39,879 bases of DNA, from NCBI GenBank assembly GCA_902629935.1, contig CACOSU010000010.1, positions 1 through 39,879 of the forward strand, written 5' to 3'. Positions 1-8,419 of the stretch are shown here, piece by piece. This stretch comes from an uncultured Pelagibacteraceae bacterium (lineage in GTDB: Bacteria > Pseudomonadota > Alphaproteobacteria > Pelagibacterales > Pelagibacteraceae). The notes under the pieces were generated by a model that saw nothing but the letters and a program-made list of their open reading frames with translations, did not search any database and was not told where the DNA came from. The position numbers and the translations under genes are program-made. How positions within the stretch are numbered: position 1 is the first letter of the stretch; every line of letters begins with the position of its first letter.

Positions 1-257
1 AATCTCCCGTCCTCTGTTTCTCTAAAGCTAGTAATTTTTCCAAGACAGCCAACCTCATGTAATTCTGGTTCAATTTCTTTATTATTATAGTTTTTTGGCT
101 GTATCATTCCGATCAATTTATTTGATTTCATGCTATCATTTATCATATCAATATATCGCGGTTCAAAAATATTCAGCGGTACAGTAGTTTTGGGAAAAAT
201 TATAAAATTGCTTAATGGGAATACAGAAATTTTATTTGGAAGATTTTCTTTTTTCAT
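1..257 (-). CDS. LON-substrate-binding-domain protein (5' part only)
   Basis: Partial gene leaving the window at its left edge; only the N-terminal 85 residues are visible. The reverse-strand translation begins MKKENLPNKISVFPLSNF and continues with a FP-x-TVPLNIFEPRY stretch, the hallmark start of the stand-alone Lon N-terminal (PUA-like) domain family, COG2802. These small proteins carry the substrate-recognition domain of Lon protease without the ATPase or protease parts; their exact role is unknown. The ATG at 257 fits homologue length; an in-frame ATG at 269 would add four residues. No clear Shine-Dalgarno sequence is seen. It diverges from the downstream sugar epimerase. The family call is good; the function is not established. 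Confidence 0.8.
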   Translation of the reverse strand, partial: MKKENLPNKISVFPLSNFIIFPKTTVPLNIFEPRYIDMINDSMKSNKLIGMIQPKNYNNKEIEPELHEVGCLGKITSFRETEDGR

Positions 258-349
258 AATTTCTAACATATCATATAAAATTTTATAAATAATATTTCAC
301 TTTGTCACAAAGCTAAAATAATAAACTATAATCTCGTTCTATTCAAACA

Positions 350-505
350 ATGAAGAAACTTATAGGTATTGACTTACTGTATTTGATCTGTTGCAGCACA
401 ATTTTTATCGTCATCTTTAATCATAATTACGCAGCAAGTGAGCAGCTTTTGTTTTACCTTAAAAAAATTCTTTTTTTTTGTGTGTTAAATGATATTAGAT
501 TTTAA
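350..505 (+). CDS. possible 51-aa membrane peptide (doubtful)
   Basis: An ATG-initiated reading frame of 51 codons in the 277-bp gap between the LON-domain gene and the epimerase. The product would be hydrophobic in residues 4-24 (IDLLYLICCSTIFIVIF), so a single membrane segment is possible. No Shine-Dalgarno sequence or family resemblance is seen. In such AT-rich DNA, Phe/Leu/Ile-rich short frames arise by chance, so this is listed only as a candidate. Nothing else recognisable lies in this gap. Confidence 0.18.
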   Translation: MKKLIGIDLLYLICCSTIFIVIFNHNYAASEQLLFYLKKILFFCVLNDIRF

Positions 506-534
506 TTTTTATAATTTTTATAATAAATAATAAC

Positions 535-1473
535 ATGAAAATTTTGATTACAGGAGGAAACGGATTTATAGGGAGGGCAATTATAAGAATATTTAGTAAT
601 AATGGTTATAAACTAAACGTACTTGATATAACTAAAAAAAAGTTTTTAAAAAAAGAGACAATAAAATATTTTAATGGGAGCATATTAAAATATAAAGATT
701 TATCCAGAGCAATGAATGGATGTGATGCCGTTATCCACTTGGCTGCTGCACTTGGAGTACAAAAAACTGACGATCAACCCTTAAATTGTCTTAATGTTAA
801 TATACAAGGAACGATTAATGTTTTGGATGCTTGTGTTAAAAAAAAGATAAAAAAAGTAATTTTAGTTTCATCTTCTGAGGTTTATGGAGATCACAAAGGA
901 AAAAAAATAAAAGAAACTGACGAAGTTATTCCTAAATCAGTTTATGCAGTGAGTAAATTAGTAGGAGAAGAATATATAAAATCTTACGGTAAAAAATTTG
1001 GTTTAAATTATAACATATGTAGATTTTTTAATGTGTATGGTTTCGATCAAAGACCAGATTTTGTAATACCAATTTTTTTTAAAACTTCTTTAAATAATAA
1101 AACAATTTCAGTTTATGGGAATGGTAATCAAATACGATCATTCTGCAATGTCTATGATGCAGCAACAGGTATGCTAAAAATTCTAAAAAAGGGAAAAAAT
1201 AAACAAATTTATAATATTGGAAATGACAAAGAACCAATTTCAATTAAAAAATTAGCAGATAAAATAAAAAAAATTACAAAAAATAAAACAAAGATAAGTT
1301 TTGTTAAATATAAAAACTCAGATAGAAAAAAAAATAGAGATATTTTTTATAGATCTCCAAACATTAATAAAGCCCGTCAAGATCTCTCATATAAACCTTC
1401 GATAAAACTTGATGATGGTTTAAAAATGATGTTAGATGGTTTGACAAAAAAAAAAAAATTAATAGTGAATTAA
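535..1473 (+). CDS. NAD-dependent epimerase/dehydratase (extended SDR)
   Basis: Sugar-nucleotide epimerase/dehydratase of the extended short-chain dehydrogenase family, probably acting on a UDP- or dTDP-hexose for surface polysaccharide synthesis. The Rossmann motif GGNGFIG is at residues 7-13, the Ser region VSSSEVYG at 111-118, and the catalytic Tyr-x-x-x-Lys as YAVSK (Y137, K141). At 312 aa the length is normal. The substrate cannot be read from sequence; UDP-glucose 4-epimerase-like enzymes are the closest broad class. A run of 13 A bases lies inside the last codons, giving the KKKK near the C-terminus. The gene stands alone on the plus strand, 40 nt ahead of tRNA-Gly. Confidence 0.85.
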   Translation: MKILITGGNGFIGRAIIRIFSNNGYKLNVLDITKKKFLKKETIKYFNGSILKYKDLSRAMNGCDAVIHLAAALGVQKTDDQPLNCLNVNIQGTINVLDACVKKKIKKVILVSSSEVYGDHKGKKIKETDEVIPKSVYAVSKLVGEEYIKSYGKKFGLNYNICRFFNVYGFDQRPDFVIPIFFKTSLNNKTISVYGNGNQIRSFCNVYDAATGMLKILKKGKNKQIYNIGNDKEPISIKKLADKIKKITKNKTKISFVKYKNSDRKKNRDIFYRSPNINKARQDLSYKPSIKLDDGLKMMLDGLTKKKKLIVN

Positions 1474-1513
1474 TTGTTGAAAATTAACGTAAACGATTAA
1501 GGATCTTAAGAGT

Positions 1514-1588
1514 GCGGGCATAGCTCAGTGGTAGAGCGTCTCGTTGCCAACGAGAAGGTCGAGGGTTCGACCCCCTTTGCCCGCTCCA
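1514..1588 (+). tRNA. tRNA-Gly (anticodon GCC), CCA encoded
   Basis: A full cloverleaf can be drawn. The acceptor stem is GCGGGCA with TGCCCGC, followed by T and an encoded CCA at 1586-1588. The D-arm contains AGCTCAGTGGTAGAGC. The anticodon stem TCTCG/CGAGA encloses the loop TTGCCAA, giving anticodon GCC. The T-arm includes GGTTCGACCCC. It reads glycine codons GGC and GGU. The next coding start lies only 10 nt beyond the CCA end. Confidence 0.97.
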
Positions 1589-1597
1589 AAAAAGATT

Positions 1598-1942
1598 ATG
1601 AGTGATTTAGTAAATAAAAAATGTGTACCATGTGAAGGAAATATTCCTCCGTTTAATGCAGAGGAAATTCATAAATATTTAAAAAAGGTTGATGGTTGGC
1701 AAGTTTTAGAAGACAAGATAGACGGCTTTCATTTAATTAAAAATTTTAAATTCGATGATTTTTTACAAAGTCAGGAATTTGTAAATAAAGTTGGAGAAAT
1801 AGCCGAGACTGAAGGTCATCATCCTGATCTATGGTTTGGATGGGGTTATGCAAGAATTAAAATATTTACACATGCAATAAAGGGTCTAGCAGAAAGCGAT
1901 TTTATTCTTGCAGCAAAAATAGATCAAATAACTAGTGTTTAA
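1598..1942 (+). CDS. phhB: 4a-hydroxytetrahydrobiopterin dehydratase (PCD)
   Basis: Pterin-4-alpha-carbinolamine dehydratase, which dehydrates 4a-hydroxytetrahydropterin formed by aromatic amino acid hydroxylases. The family signature is clear: EGHHPDLWFGWGYARIKIFTHAIKGL, with the paired histidines of GHHPD and the later THxxxGL histidine. The start at 1598 (MSDLVNKKCVPCEG) gives 114 aa, the usual size. The open frame extends further upstream only because it reads through the tRNA, so the longer start is rejected. No separate promoter fits in the nine bases between tRNA and ATG, so it is probably transcribed with tRNA-Gly. The 3' end overlaps purH convergently by 11 nt. No phenylalanine hydroxylase gene lies nearby. 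Confidence 0.9.
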   Translation: MSDLVNKKCVPCEGNIPPFNAEEIHKYLKKVDGWQVLEDKIDGFHLIKNFKFDDFLQSQEFVNKVGEIAETEGHHPDLWFGWGYARIKIFTHAIKGLAESDFILAAKIDQITSV

Positions 1943-3470
1943 AGTGTCTTGTTTTTGAAAAAAGCAATACCGTACCAGTTTCATTAGCAAAGTTAATAAT
2001 TTCTTTATCTCTTATTGATCCTGACGGTTGAATTACTGCTTTAACACCTGATTGAACTAATTTTTCAATACCATCAATAAAAGGAAAAAATGCGTCTGAG
2101 GCAGCTACTATATTATCAGTTTGTAAATTAAATTTTTTCATTTTATTTATTGCTATTTGACAACTATCTAATCTACTCGGTTGACCCGAACCAATACCGA
2201 TAGTTGTCTCATTAGATGCTAATACTATTGCATTTGATTTTACATACTTACATATATTAAACGCAAAAATAAGATCTTTAAATTGTTTTGATGTTGGTTT
2301 TTTTTTGGAAACAACTTTAAAATTTTTCATTGAAAAGAAATTTAAGTCTTCTGATTGAACTAATATATTTTGATTAAATGAAATAAATTTAAGGATTTGT
2401 TCAACTTTATAATTTGTTGAGTCAATTAATCTCGTGTTTTTTTTAATTTTTAATATTTCAATAGCATTTTTATCAAATCCATTTGCGACAATTACTTCTA
2501 AAAATAATTTATTTAATTCAGAAGCTAATTTACTAGTAATTTTGAAGTTACAAGAAACTATTCCTCCAAAAGCACTTACTGGATCACATGAAACAGCTGA
2601 TTTGTAACTTTCTAAATGATTATTTTTTACTGAAACTCCACAAGGGTTTGCATGTTTTATTATTATAGTTCCTTTGTTTTTTGGAAGTGATTTTGAGATT
2701 GCTAGAGCGCTAAATATATCGTTATAATTATTATAACTAAGCTGCTTCCCATGGATTTGTTTTAAATTCTTATTTAAATTATTTGAATAAATTGCACTTT
2801 TTTGATGAGGATTTTCTCCATATCTAAGTTGCTCTGTAAGATTTCCATAAAAAATTTTTTTTCTAGGAAAAATAGTATTTGTTTTTTTATTAAAATAGTT
2901 AGAAATCACAGAATCATAGTATGCTGTTTCGGCAAAGGCAATTCTTGACAGTTTTTCTCTATAATCTAAAGAAGTAGATCCTTTGAATTGAATAAGTTCT
3001 TGAATTAATTCTTCATACTGGTCTGGAGATGTTATTACAGTTACATCATTATAATTTTTAGCTGCAGACCTAACCATTGTAGGTCCACCTATATCTATAT
3101 TTTCTATAATTTTTTTATGATTTTTTGTTTTTTCTAAACTGATCTCAAATGGATAAAAATTGACAATTACTAAATCAATATTTTCAAAATCATTATCTTT
3201 TAGATCTTTTAAGTGAGATTTTTTTTTTCTTTTATTTAAAATTCCTGCATGAATCTTGGGATGGAGAGTTTTTACTCTACCTTCTAAAATTTCAGGAGAA
3301 TTAGTGAATTGGGATACTTCCAAACATTTAAAATTTAATTTTTTAATTTCTTTATATGTACCTCCTGAACTAATTATTTTGATTTTATTCTTTTTTAAAA
3401 TATTTAATAATGGTTTTAAATTTTTTTTGTCAGATAAAGAAATAAGAGCAGTTTTGATTTTTTTCTTCAT
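1932..3470 (-). CDS. purH: bifunctional AICAR formyltransferase / IMP cyclohydrolase
   Basis: Catalyses the last two steps of de novo purine synthesis: formylation of AICAR with 10-formyl-THF and ring closure to IMP. The N-terminal MGS-like cyclohydrolase domain shows SSGGTYKEI (34-42) and ILEGRVKTLHPKIHAG (61-76). The transformylase domain has RYGENPHQ (216-223) and the catalytic KHANPCG (272-278). At 512 aa it is full length. Its start overlaps the stop of the heparinase-like gene by one base, consistent with translational coupling in an rpe / heparinase-like / purH operon. folD at 17.6 kb belongs to the folate one-carbon pathway that supplies its cofactor. Confidence 0.97.
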   Translation of the reverse strand: MKKKIKTALISLSDKKNLKPLLNILKKNKIKIISSGGTYKEIKKLNFKCLEVSQFTNSPEILEGRVKTLHPKIHAGILNKRKKKSHLKDLKDNDFENIDLVIVNFYPFEISLEKTKNHKKIIENIDIGGPTMVRSAAKNYNDVTVITSPDQYEELIQELIQFKGSTSLDYREKLSRIAFAETAYYDSVISNYFNKKTNTIFPRKKIFYGNLTEQLRYGENPHQKSAIYSNNLNKNLKQIHGKQLSYNNYNDIFSALAISKSLPKNKGTIIIKHANPCGVSVKNNHLESYKSAVSCDPVSAFGGIVSCNFKITSKLASELNKLFLEVIVANGFDKNAIEILKIKKNTRLIDSTNYKVEQILKFISFNQNILVQSEDLNFFSMKNFKVVSKKKPTSKQFKDLIFAFNICKYVKSNAIVLASNETTIGIGSGQPSRLDSCQIAINKMKKFNLQTDNIVAASDAFFPFIDGIEKLVQSGVKAVIQPSGSIRDKEIINFANETGTVLLFSKTRHFKH

Positions 3471-5095
3471 TATAATTTACTGATCTCCCACTTTATTATC
3501 TGCTCGGATTGATTGTTCATGCCTGAAATAAAAATATTTTGGTTTTCTTTAAATGAATTTTTATTACCGAAATATAAACCATTATCAATATTAATATCAA
3601 AGTTATCACAAGTAAATTTCCAACCTTCTTCATCTATTTCTATTAGTATAGATTTGTTGTCTTGTGTTTTCATAACTTTTGAGCCTGGATCAAGATGAAA
3701 TCTAATATTAAATTTAATTTTTTTATTAGGTGTTTTTCTAAATAACTTATCATAGCCAATAAATTTCATTTGCTCAGGGTAGAACTCAATTTCTCTCTCA
3801 TAAATTACTCCAAATTTAACTGAATATCCGTCATGTGCTCCCGATATTTTCCAATAATTATTTTCAAAAATTATATTTTTTTTTGTAACTTTTAGTCCTT
3901 TATTAATAAATAAATTATTACGATCTTTTTTAAAATTACAGGATGAATAATCTTCAATTGTTAAAGCACAATGTAAAGCTGTACTTTTTGATAATCTGTT
4001 AAATTTATTACTTATATCCGAATAATAACCACCATTTGAAATTAATTTTTTATCATTTGAAAATATTTCAAATGATAAAGCGCCTGCTTGATAGTCACTA
4101 GAAAAAATTTTGTTTGGACTAGAGCCTATATCAACAGCAAAAATTATTTTTTTATTCTTAAGTATTGCATATCCACCAAGTTCATTAATTTGGTTTTTGA
4201 AAGTATAACCAAATCTTTTTAAATATTGATCAAATTCTTTATTTTTAGAGAAATAATTACCATTAAAAAAAATATCTTGTTTTATATTTTGCCATATAAA
4301 AGCGTAACTTGAGCCCAGATAATAAATGGTTTCATCAATATATTCAGGAATTAAACTCTGAGATTCTTTAAACCACTCTCTAATAATAATAAAATATTTT
4401 AAATAAAATATTAGTTGTCGGATACTTCTTGATTTTGGAAATCCTTGATTATCAATTGAGGATTTAATGATATTTTTTAATAAATTCAATCCATTTACAA
4501 GATATTGTTTATCTCTTTTGTAAGCTAATCCAGTTAATATGATTGCAGCACACCCAATCATCTTATTCTCCACTTCTTTTGAGTTTTTGATTTCATTTAA
4601 TAAATGATTAGTTTGTTTTTGAATCATATGATCAAAAGTAGATCTGTATTCTTGGTCGCTATCTTCATAAGTGAGTTGATGATTTGATAACCATGAAATA
4701 ATTCTTTTTGCTGTTAAATCAAATTCCCAGCTTTTTTTTTGATATTTACTGTTATTTGAAATCCAGTTTTTGATTACTGTTTGCGTAGTTTTTTTTGAAG
4801 ATTTTAAATCTAAACTAAAAAACCAAAAAAAATTATTTAATTTTTCATAATCTTTTGAGTTTAAATTATTTTGCCAAATTGATTCAATAGCAAAGTCTTC
4901 AATTCTATATTTCTTATTTTGATATTTTATTATGGACGAAAGTAGGTGAGGACTTGGTTTATATTCAAAGCTACTATTAAAAGTTTTTGATATTTTTTTT
5001 TCGTAAAAATTTGAATTTTGATAAATTGATTTAAAACTTTCTTTTATATTGAAATAAAATTGACTTAATATGCCTGAGGAATTTGTATTAATCAT
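3470..5095 (-). CDS. heparinase II/III family protein
   Basis: A 541-aa protein of the heparinase II/III-like polysaccharide lyase family found in alphaproteobacteria between rpe and purH. The N-terminal alpha-helical part includes the WEFDLTAKRIISWL segment (about 122-136). The C-terminal beta-rich domain has QAGALSFEIFSNDKKLISNGG and a RLSKSTALHCALTIEDYSS block, matching the GaLSFEl...RST-AH-TL pattern of the family. No signal peptide is obvious. The role in this lineage is not known; handling of cell-envelope or exogenous uronic-acid polymers is inference only. It sits 4 nt after rpe and overlaps purH by one base. Confidence 0.85.
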   Translation of the reverse strand: MINTNSSGILSQFYFNIKESFKSIYQNSNFYEKKISKTFNSSFEYKPSPHLLSSIIKYQNKKYRIEDFAIESIWQNNLNSKDYEKLNNFFWFFSLDLKSSKKTTQTVIKNWISNNSKYQKKSWEFDLTAKRIISWLSNHQLTYEDSDQEYRSTFDHMIQKQTNHLLNEIKNSKEVENKMIGCAAIILTGLAYKRDKQYLVNGLNLLKNIIKSSIDNQGFPKSRSIRQLIFYLKYFIIIREWFKESQSLIPEYIDETIYYLGSSYAFIWQNIKQDIFFNGNYFSKNKEFDQYLKRFGYTFKNQINELGGYAILKNKKIIFAVDIGSSPNKIFSSDYQAGALSFEIFSNDKKLISNGGYYSDISNKFNRLSKSTALHCALTIEDYSSCNFKKDRNNLFINKGLKVTKKNIIFENNYWKISGAHDGYSVKFGVIYEREIEFYPEQMKFIGYDKLFRKTPNKKIKFNIRFHLDPGSKVMKTQDNKSILIEIDEEGWKFTCDNFDINIDNGLYFGNKNSFKENQNIFISGMNNQSEQIIKWEISKL

Positions 5096-5099
5096 TAAC

Positions 5100-5759
5100 T
5101 TATTTTAATTTTAATAAATTAATATTTTTCTTTATATCTCCATCATTACTTTTGAATACTGTAGTACCAGAAACAAGAATGTTAGCACCAGCATCAATTA
5201 CACTTTTACAATTATCAAAATTGATTCCACCATCAATTTCTATATCAAAATCAACTTTTTTTTGTTCTTTTATTCTTTTTAGTTCTTTAATTTTATCTAA
5301 AACTTCTGGCATAAATTTTTGACCTCCAAATCCAGGATTTACACTCATTATTAAAACTAAATCTATTTGATCTAGTAAATCTAATATTAAATCAATTTTA
5401 GATTCGGGATTAAGTGAAACTCCAACTTTTTTATTTTTTTCTTTTATTTTTTTAATTGAATTTCCTAAATTATCGGTTGCTTCTGGGTGAATAGTAATTA
5501 TATCTGCACCCGCATCAGCATAAGCTTCTATATAATTATGAACTGGTGAAATCATCAAGTGAACATCAAATTTTAATGAACAATGTTTTCTAAGAGCTTT
5601 AATTACAGGTGGTCCTATTGTTAAATTAGGAACAAAATGACCATCCATTACATCTACATGAATCATATCGGCCCCACCTTCTTCAAGTCTTTTTATTTCT
5701 TTTCCTAACTGACTAAAATCAGCTGAAAGAATTGATGGAGAAATTTGTATATTTTTCAT
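5100..5759 (-). CDS. rpe: ribulose-phosphate 3-epimerase
   Basis: Interconverts D-ribulose 5-phosphate and D-xylulose 5-phosphate in the non-oxidative pentose phosphate pathway. It is a TIM barrel of normal length (219 aa). Recognisable blocks are SILSADFSQLG near the N-terminus, the metal-site strand MIHVDVMDGHFVPN, FDVHLMI, MSVNPGFGGQKF and EIDGGIN with the catalytic Asp. First gene of the leftward rpe / heparinase-like / purH group, with 4 nt before the next gene. Confidence 0.97.
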   Translation of the reverse strand: MKNIQISPSILSADFSQLGKEIKRLEEGGADMIHVDVMDGHFVPNLTIGPPVIKALRKHCSLKFDVHLMISPVHNYIEAYADAGADIITIHPEATDNLGNSIKKIKEKNKKVGVSLNPESKIDLILDLLDQIDLVLIMSVNPGFGGQKFMPEVLDKIKELKRIKEQKKVDFDIEIDGGINFDNCKSVIDAGANILVSGTTVFKSNDGDIKKNINLLKLK

Positions 5760-5793
5760 TGATCGTTAGATTAACTAGTATCAATTTTAAAAA

Positions 5794-6144
5794 TTAAAAT
5801 GAATTAAAAAATTGATAAATTTGTCTAGAAATTTCGCTCTCTAAAGGGAATGACAACATTCCCATGACCGAATAGCCTAAGATCCAAGGCATTAGATAAA
5901 ATCTGATCATATAAAAGAACCAAGCAACATATAAAGGTACTAATGGTCCAATAATAAATGAAGGAGTTATTGGTTTAAATAATTTTATTAAAGGATTGGT
6001 ATATTTTACAAATACCTTCATGAAAAAAAATTGAGAATCTTCTCTTTGAAAAATATTCATTGCAACTCTTCCAATCAGAGTCCACATTATAATCCCCAGC
6101 AAATAATCAATAAGATATATTAAAGGATGGAAGTTTGCTGACAT
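5794..6144 (-). CDS. small integral membrane protein, YggT-like
   Basis: A 116-aa membrane protein with about three hydrophobic segments (around residues 6-28, 60-85 and 86-100). The stretch YTNPLIKLFKPITPSF followed by a hydrophobic segment recalls the YggT family pattern, in which P-L-(I/L)-K-x-(I/F)-P-P precedes a membrane helix. The match is weaker than for the second YggT-like gene at 17.3 kb. YggT proteins are small inner-membrane proteins of uncertain role, linked to osmotic stress or cell division in some bacteria. It lies 34 nt upstream of rpe, reads the same way, and follows the symporter terminator. Confidence 0.6.
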   Translation of the reverse strand: MSANFHPLIYLIDYLLGIIMWTLIGRVAMNIFQREDSQFFFMKVFVKYTNPLIKLFKPITPSFIIGPLVPLYVAWFFYMIRFYLMPWILGYSVMGMLSFPLESEISRQIYQFFNSF

Positions 6145-6170
6145 TTAAAATTTATATTGGAAAATTTATT

Positions 6171-6201
6171 GAAATAAAAGGGGCGAAATTAATCGCCCCT
6201 T
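6171..6201 (-). terminator. rho-independent terminator after the symporter operon
   Basis: A perfect 9-bp hairpin with arms 6178-6186 and 6193-6201 (minus-strand arms AAGGGGCGA and TCGCCCCTT) and a 6-nt loop. On the minus strand it is followed by TTTTATTTC. It begins 11 nt after the symporter stop codon. Its GC-rich stem is exceptional in this AT-rich window, suggesting a strongly expressed transcript that needs clean termination before the downstream YggT-like gene. Confidence 0.9.
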
Positions 6202-6212
6202 CAAAAGATTAT

Positions 6213-8024
6213 TTAGTGTGATTTACCAAGAATTGATTTACCACTTGGCACACGTACATCATCAACCATTTTTTGAGTAGCTTTATCCGGTTCTGCAGTT
6301 ATTAAACTTACTACAACCATAGCTATCAAACTAACAGCTGATCCGAAGATACCAAATGTTAACTGAGTAATTCCTAGGAATCCACTTCCGCCTGTTCGTA
6401 CCCAAACTAAGTACCAAGTACCAGCGGCAAGACCACCTAGCATACCAGCAATCGCACCTTGTCTATTAGCTCTCTTCCACCATACACCAAGTACAAGTGG
6501 GAAGAACAATCCAGACATTGCAAAATCAAAAGCCCAGATAACTGAACCCAAGATTCCTTGAATCTCCATTGCTGCAATAGTTGCTCCAGCAAAACCAATT
6601 ATTACAAGTAATACCCTTGCAACAAGAAGTCGTTTTGCAGTTTCCGCTTTTGGATCAATGATCTTATAGTAAACATCATGTGATATAGCGTTTGCAATTG
6701 CTAGAATCAAACCATCAGCAGTAGACATGGCAGCTGCCATACCTCCTGCAGCAACCAGACCTGAAATTACATAAGGTAATCCAGCTATCTCTGGTGTTGC
6801 TAATACAACGGCTTTACCACCCATGAAGAACTCATTTAATTCTAGAGTTCCATTTCCGTTAAAGTCGCTGATAAACATTAGGTTTGCTTGGTTCCAGTTT
6901 TGGTACCAATCTATCGCTTCCACTTCTGCAAATGTTTTACCGATAATACCAGTTGGTAAATTTGGATCGATCAATGATAACTTAGATAATGTAGCTAACA
7001 TTGGAGCAGAAGAATAAAGTAAGAAGATAAAGAATAGTGACCAACCTACTGATTTTCTAGCTGCTTTTACACTTGGAGTAGTAAAGTATCTCATCATCAC
7101 ATGTGGTAATGAAGCTGTTCCCATCATCATCGCCAATGCTAATGAAATAAATGCCCAAGGTGTCGCGTTCACCGCAGAGTGAGCTTTAGTTATTCCTGCT
7201 AAGCCTTTAGGTACTGATTTTAGATCAGCAGCTGCGTTTTTAACAAAACCGAACTGTTGTTCTAATTCGCCAATTCTAGCTACCTCATCAGCTAACATAA
7301 AGTGAGGGAAGAAACCCGCACCCATTTTGTTACTGATCCAGAATACTGGAAGCAGGTAAGCTATAATTAGTACGATATATTGTGCAACCTGTGTCCAAGT
7401 TACCCCTCTCATACCACCTAACATTGAACATAATAAAATACTTATTAGTCCAACATAAACCGCGTATTGGAATGGGATATCAAGAGCAACAGACGCAATA
7501 GTACCTGTAGCGTTAATTTGTGCAGTCACATAAGTAAATGAAGCAACAGTTAAAACTACAACTGCGCTAAATCTAGCTAAATTACCACCGTATCTAGTAC
7601 CTATAAAATCTGGAACTGTATAACAGCCAAATTTTCTTAAGTATGGTGCTAATAAAGATGCAACAAGCACGTAACCACCAGTCCAACCTACAAGTAGAGC
7701 CATATAGCCATAACCTTTAAAGTAAATACCACCTGCCATTGCAACGAATGAAGCACCAGACATCCAGTCTGCTGCAGTTGCCATTCCATTGAAGACTGTT
7801 GGTACTTGCCTACCAGCTACGTAATATGCATCTGCTTGGGCTGTTCTTGATAGCCAACCGATTAATGCATAGATGAATACAGTAAATGCAACGAAAGCGA
7901 TACCAATCGCTTTAGCCGTCATACCCATCTGTTCAGCAATTGCCATGATGATTATGAAACCTATAAATCCTCCAGTATAGATTCCATAAACTTTTGGCAA
8001 ATTATCTATGAAATTACCTTTCAT
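6213..8024 (-). CDS. sodium:solute symporter large subunit (acetate/organic-acid type)
   Basis: A 603-aa SLC5-fold symporter with about 13 membrane segments, of the VC_2705 subfamily that works with a small subunit. Typical SSS blocks are YYVAGRQVPTVFNGMATAADWMSGASF (68-94) and GLVAAGGMAAAMSTADGLILAIANAIS (about 421-447). The partner subunit gene overlaps its start by one base. Acetate uptake is suggested by the acetyl-CoA synthetase gene 1 kb away, but the substrate is not proven. Residues 387-398 form a canonical EF-hand calcium loop (DFNGNGTLELNE) between membrane segments. Base composition is richer in G+C than neighbouring genes, consistent with high expression. A strong terminator follows. 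Confidence 0.92.
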   Translation of the reverse strand: MKGNFIDNLPKVYGIYTGGFIGFIIIMAIAEQMGMTAKAIGIAFVAFTVFIYALIGWLSRTAQADAYYVAGRQVPTVFNGMATAADWMSGASFVAMAGGIYFKGYGYMALLVGWTGGYVLVASLLAPYLRKFGCYTVPDFIGTRYGGNLARFSAVVVLTVASFTYVTAQINATGTIASVALDIPFQYAVYVGLISILLCSMLGGMRGVTWTQVAQYIVLIIAYLLPVFWISNKMGAGFFPHFMLADEVARIGELEQQFGFVKNAAADLKSVPKGLAGITKAHSAVNATPWAFISLALAMMMGTASLPHVMMRYFTTPSVKAARKSVGWSLFFIFLLYSSAPMLATLSKLSLIDPNLPTGIIGKTFAEVEAIDWYQNWNQANLMFISDFNGNGTLELNEFFMGGKAVVLATPEIAGLPYVISGLVAAGGMAAAMSTADGLILAIANAISHDVYYKIIDPKAETAKRLLVARVLLVIIGFAGATIAAMEIQGILGSVIWAFDFAMSGLFFPLVLGVWWKRANRQGAIAGMLGGLAAGTWYLVWVRTGGSGFLGITQLTFGIFGSAVSLIAMVVVSLITAEPDKATQKMVDDVRVPSGKSILGKSH

Positions 8025-8284
8025 TATTCGTCCTCTCTTTCGCTAAAGCCGAACTCTTCATCGATTTTTTCTTGTCTATTCGCAAACCAAAAAATTAGGA
8101 TTACGAAAGCACCAAGAGATCCCTGACATGTAAACCAATATGTCCATGGATAACCGAAAGGTCCTGTGACCTCGTTCATTTCAGCTCCAAAGAGAAAGAT
8201 GCCAATTGAGAAAACAAACCAGATTGCCAGTGTTATAAATAACAATCCCCTGGTTTTTTCCCAGTGTTTTTGTTGATTTGACAT
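8024..8284 (-). CDS. sodium/substrate symporter small subunit (DUF4212)
   Basis: An 86-aa protein with two membrane segments (about 13-33 and 45-66), the small partner of VC_2705-type symporters (TIGR03647 / DUF4212). Diagnostic features are the N-terminal HWEKTRGLL, the mid-protein FGYPWTYWFTCQGSLGAFV and the acidic charged tail after RQEK. It lies directly upstream of the large subunit, with start and stop sharing one base, so the two are translationally coupled. A good Shine-Dalgarno sequence precedes it (8290-8296). Confidence 0.92.
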   Translation of the reverse strand: MSNQQKHWEKTRGLLFITLAIWFVFSIGIFLFGAEMNEVTGPFGYPWTYWFTCQGSLGAFVILIFWFANRQEKIDEEFGFSEREDE

Positions 8285-8289
8285 TTATA

Positions 8290-8296
8290 CCTCTCT
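8290..8296 (-). promoter_or_regulatory. Shine-Dalgarno site of the symporter operon
   Basis: The minus-strand sequence AGAGAGG lies 5 nt before the ATG at 8284. Most starts in this window lack such a clear ribosome-binding site, which supports strong translation of the symporter pair. Upstream at 8316-8339 an imperfect hairpin (9 paired bases, 3-nt bulge, 3-nt loop) sits in the leader. Confidence 0.7.
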
Positions 8297-8419
8297 ATTT
8301 AGTTATAACTGGGTGAAACCATAACCATTATGAGGGTTTTGAAAAGACCTAAAATTCACCATATTAGGTACTTATTTACTTACTTTTTTAAGATATAATT
8401 GGCGCATTTATAGATAAAC

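Noticed and set aside
1446..1458. 13-A run in the epimerase as a phase-variation switch
   Set aside because: It lies in the last few codons, after all conserved parts, so slippage would hardly change the product; long A runs are common in this base composition.
1544..1597. Upstream extension of the PCD frame with an Arg/Pro-rich N-terminus
   Set aside because: These codons are the tRNA-Gly anticodon arm, T-arm and CCA end; the family domain starts after the ATG at 1598.
3256..3483. Plus-strand 75-aa hydrophobic frame
   Set aside because: Lies entirely inside the start of purH on the other strand; no independent signal.
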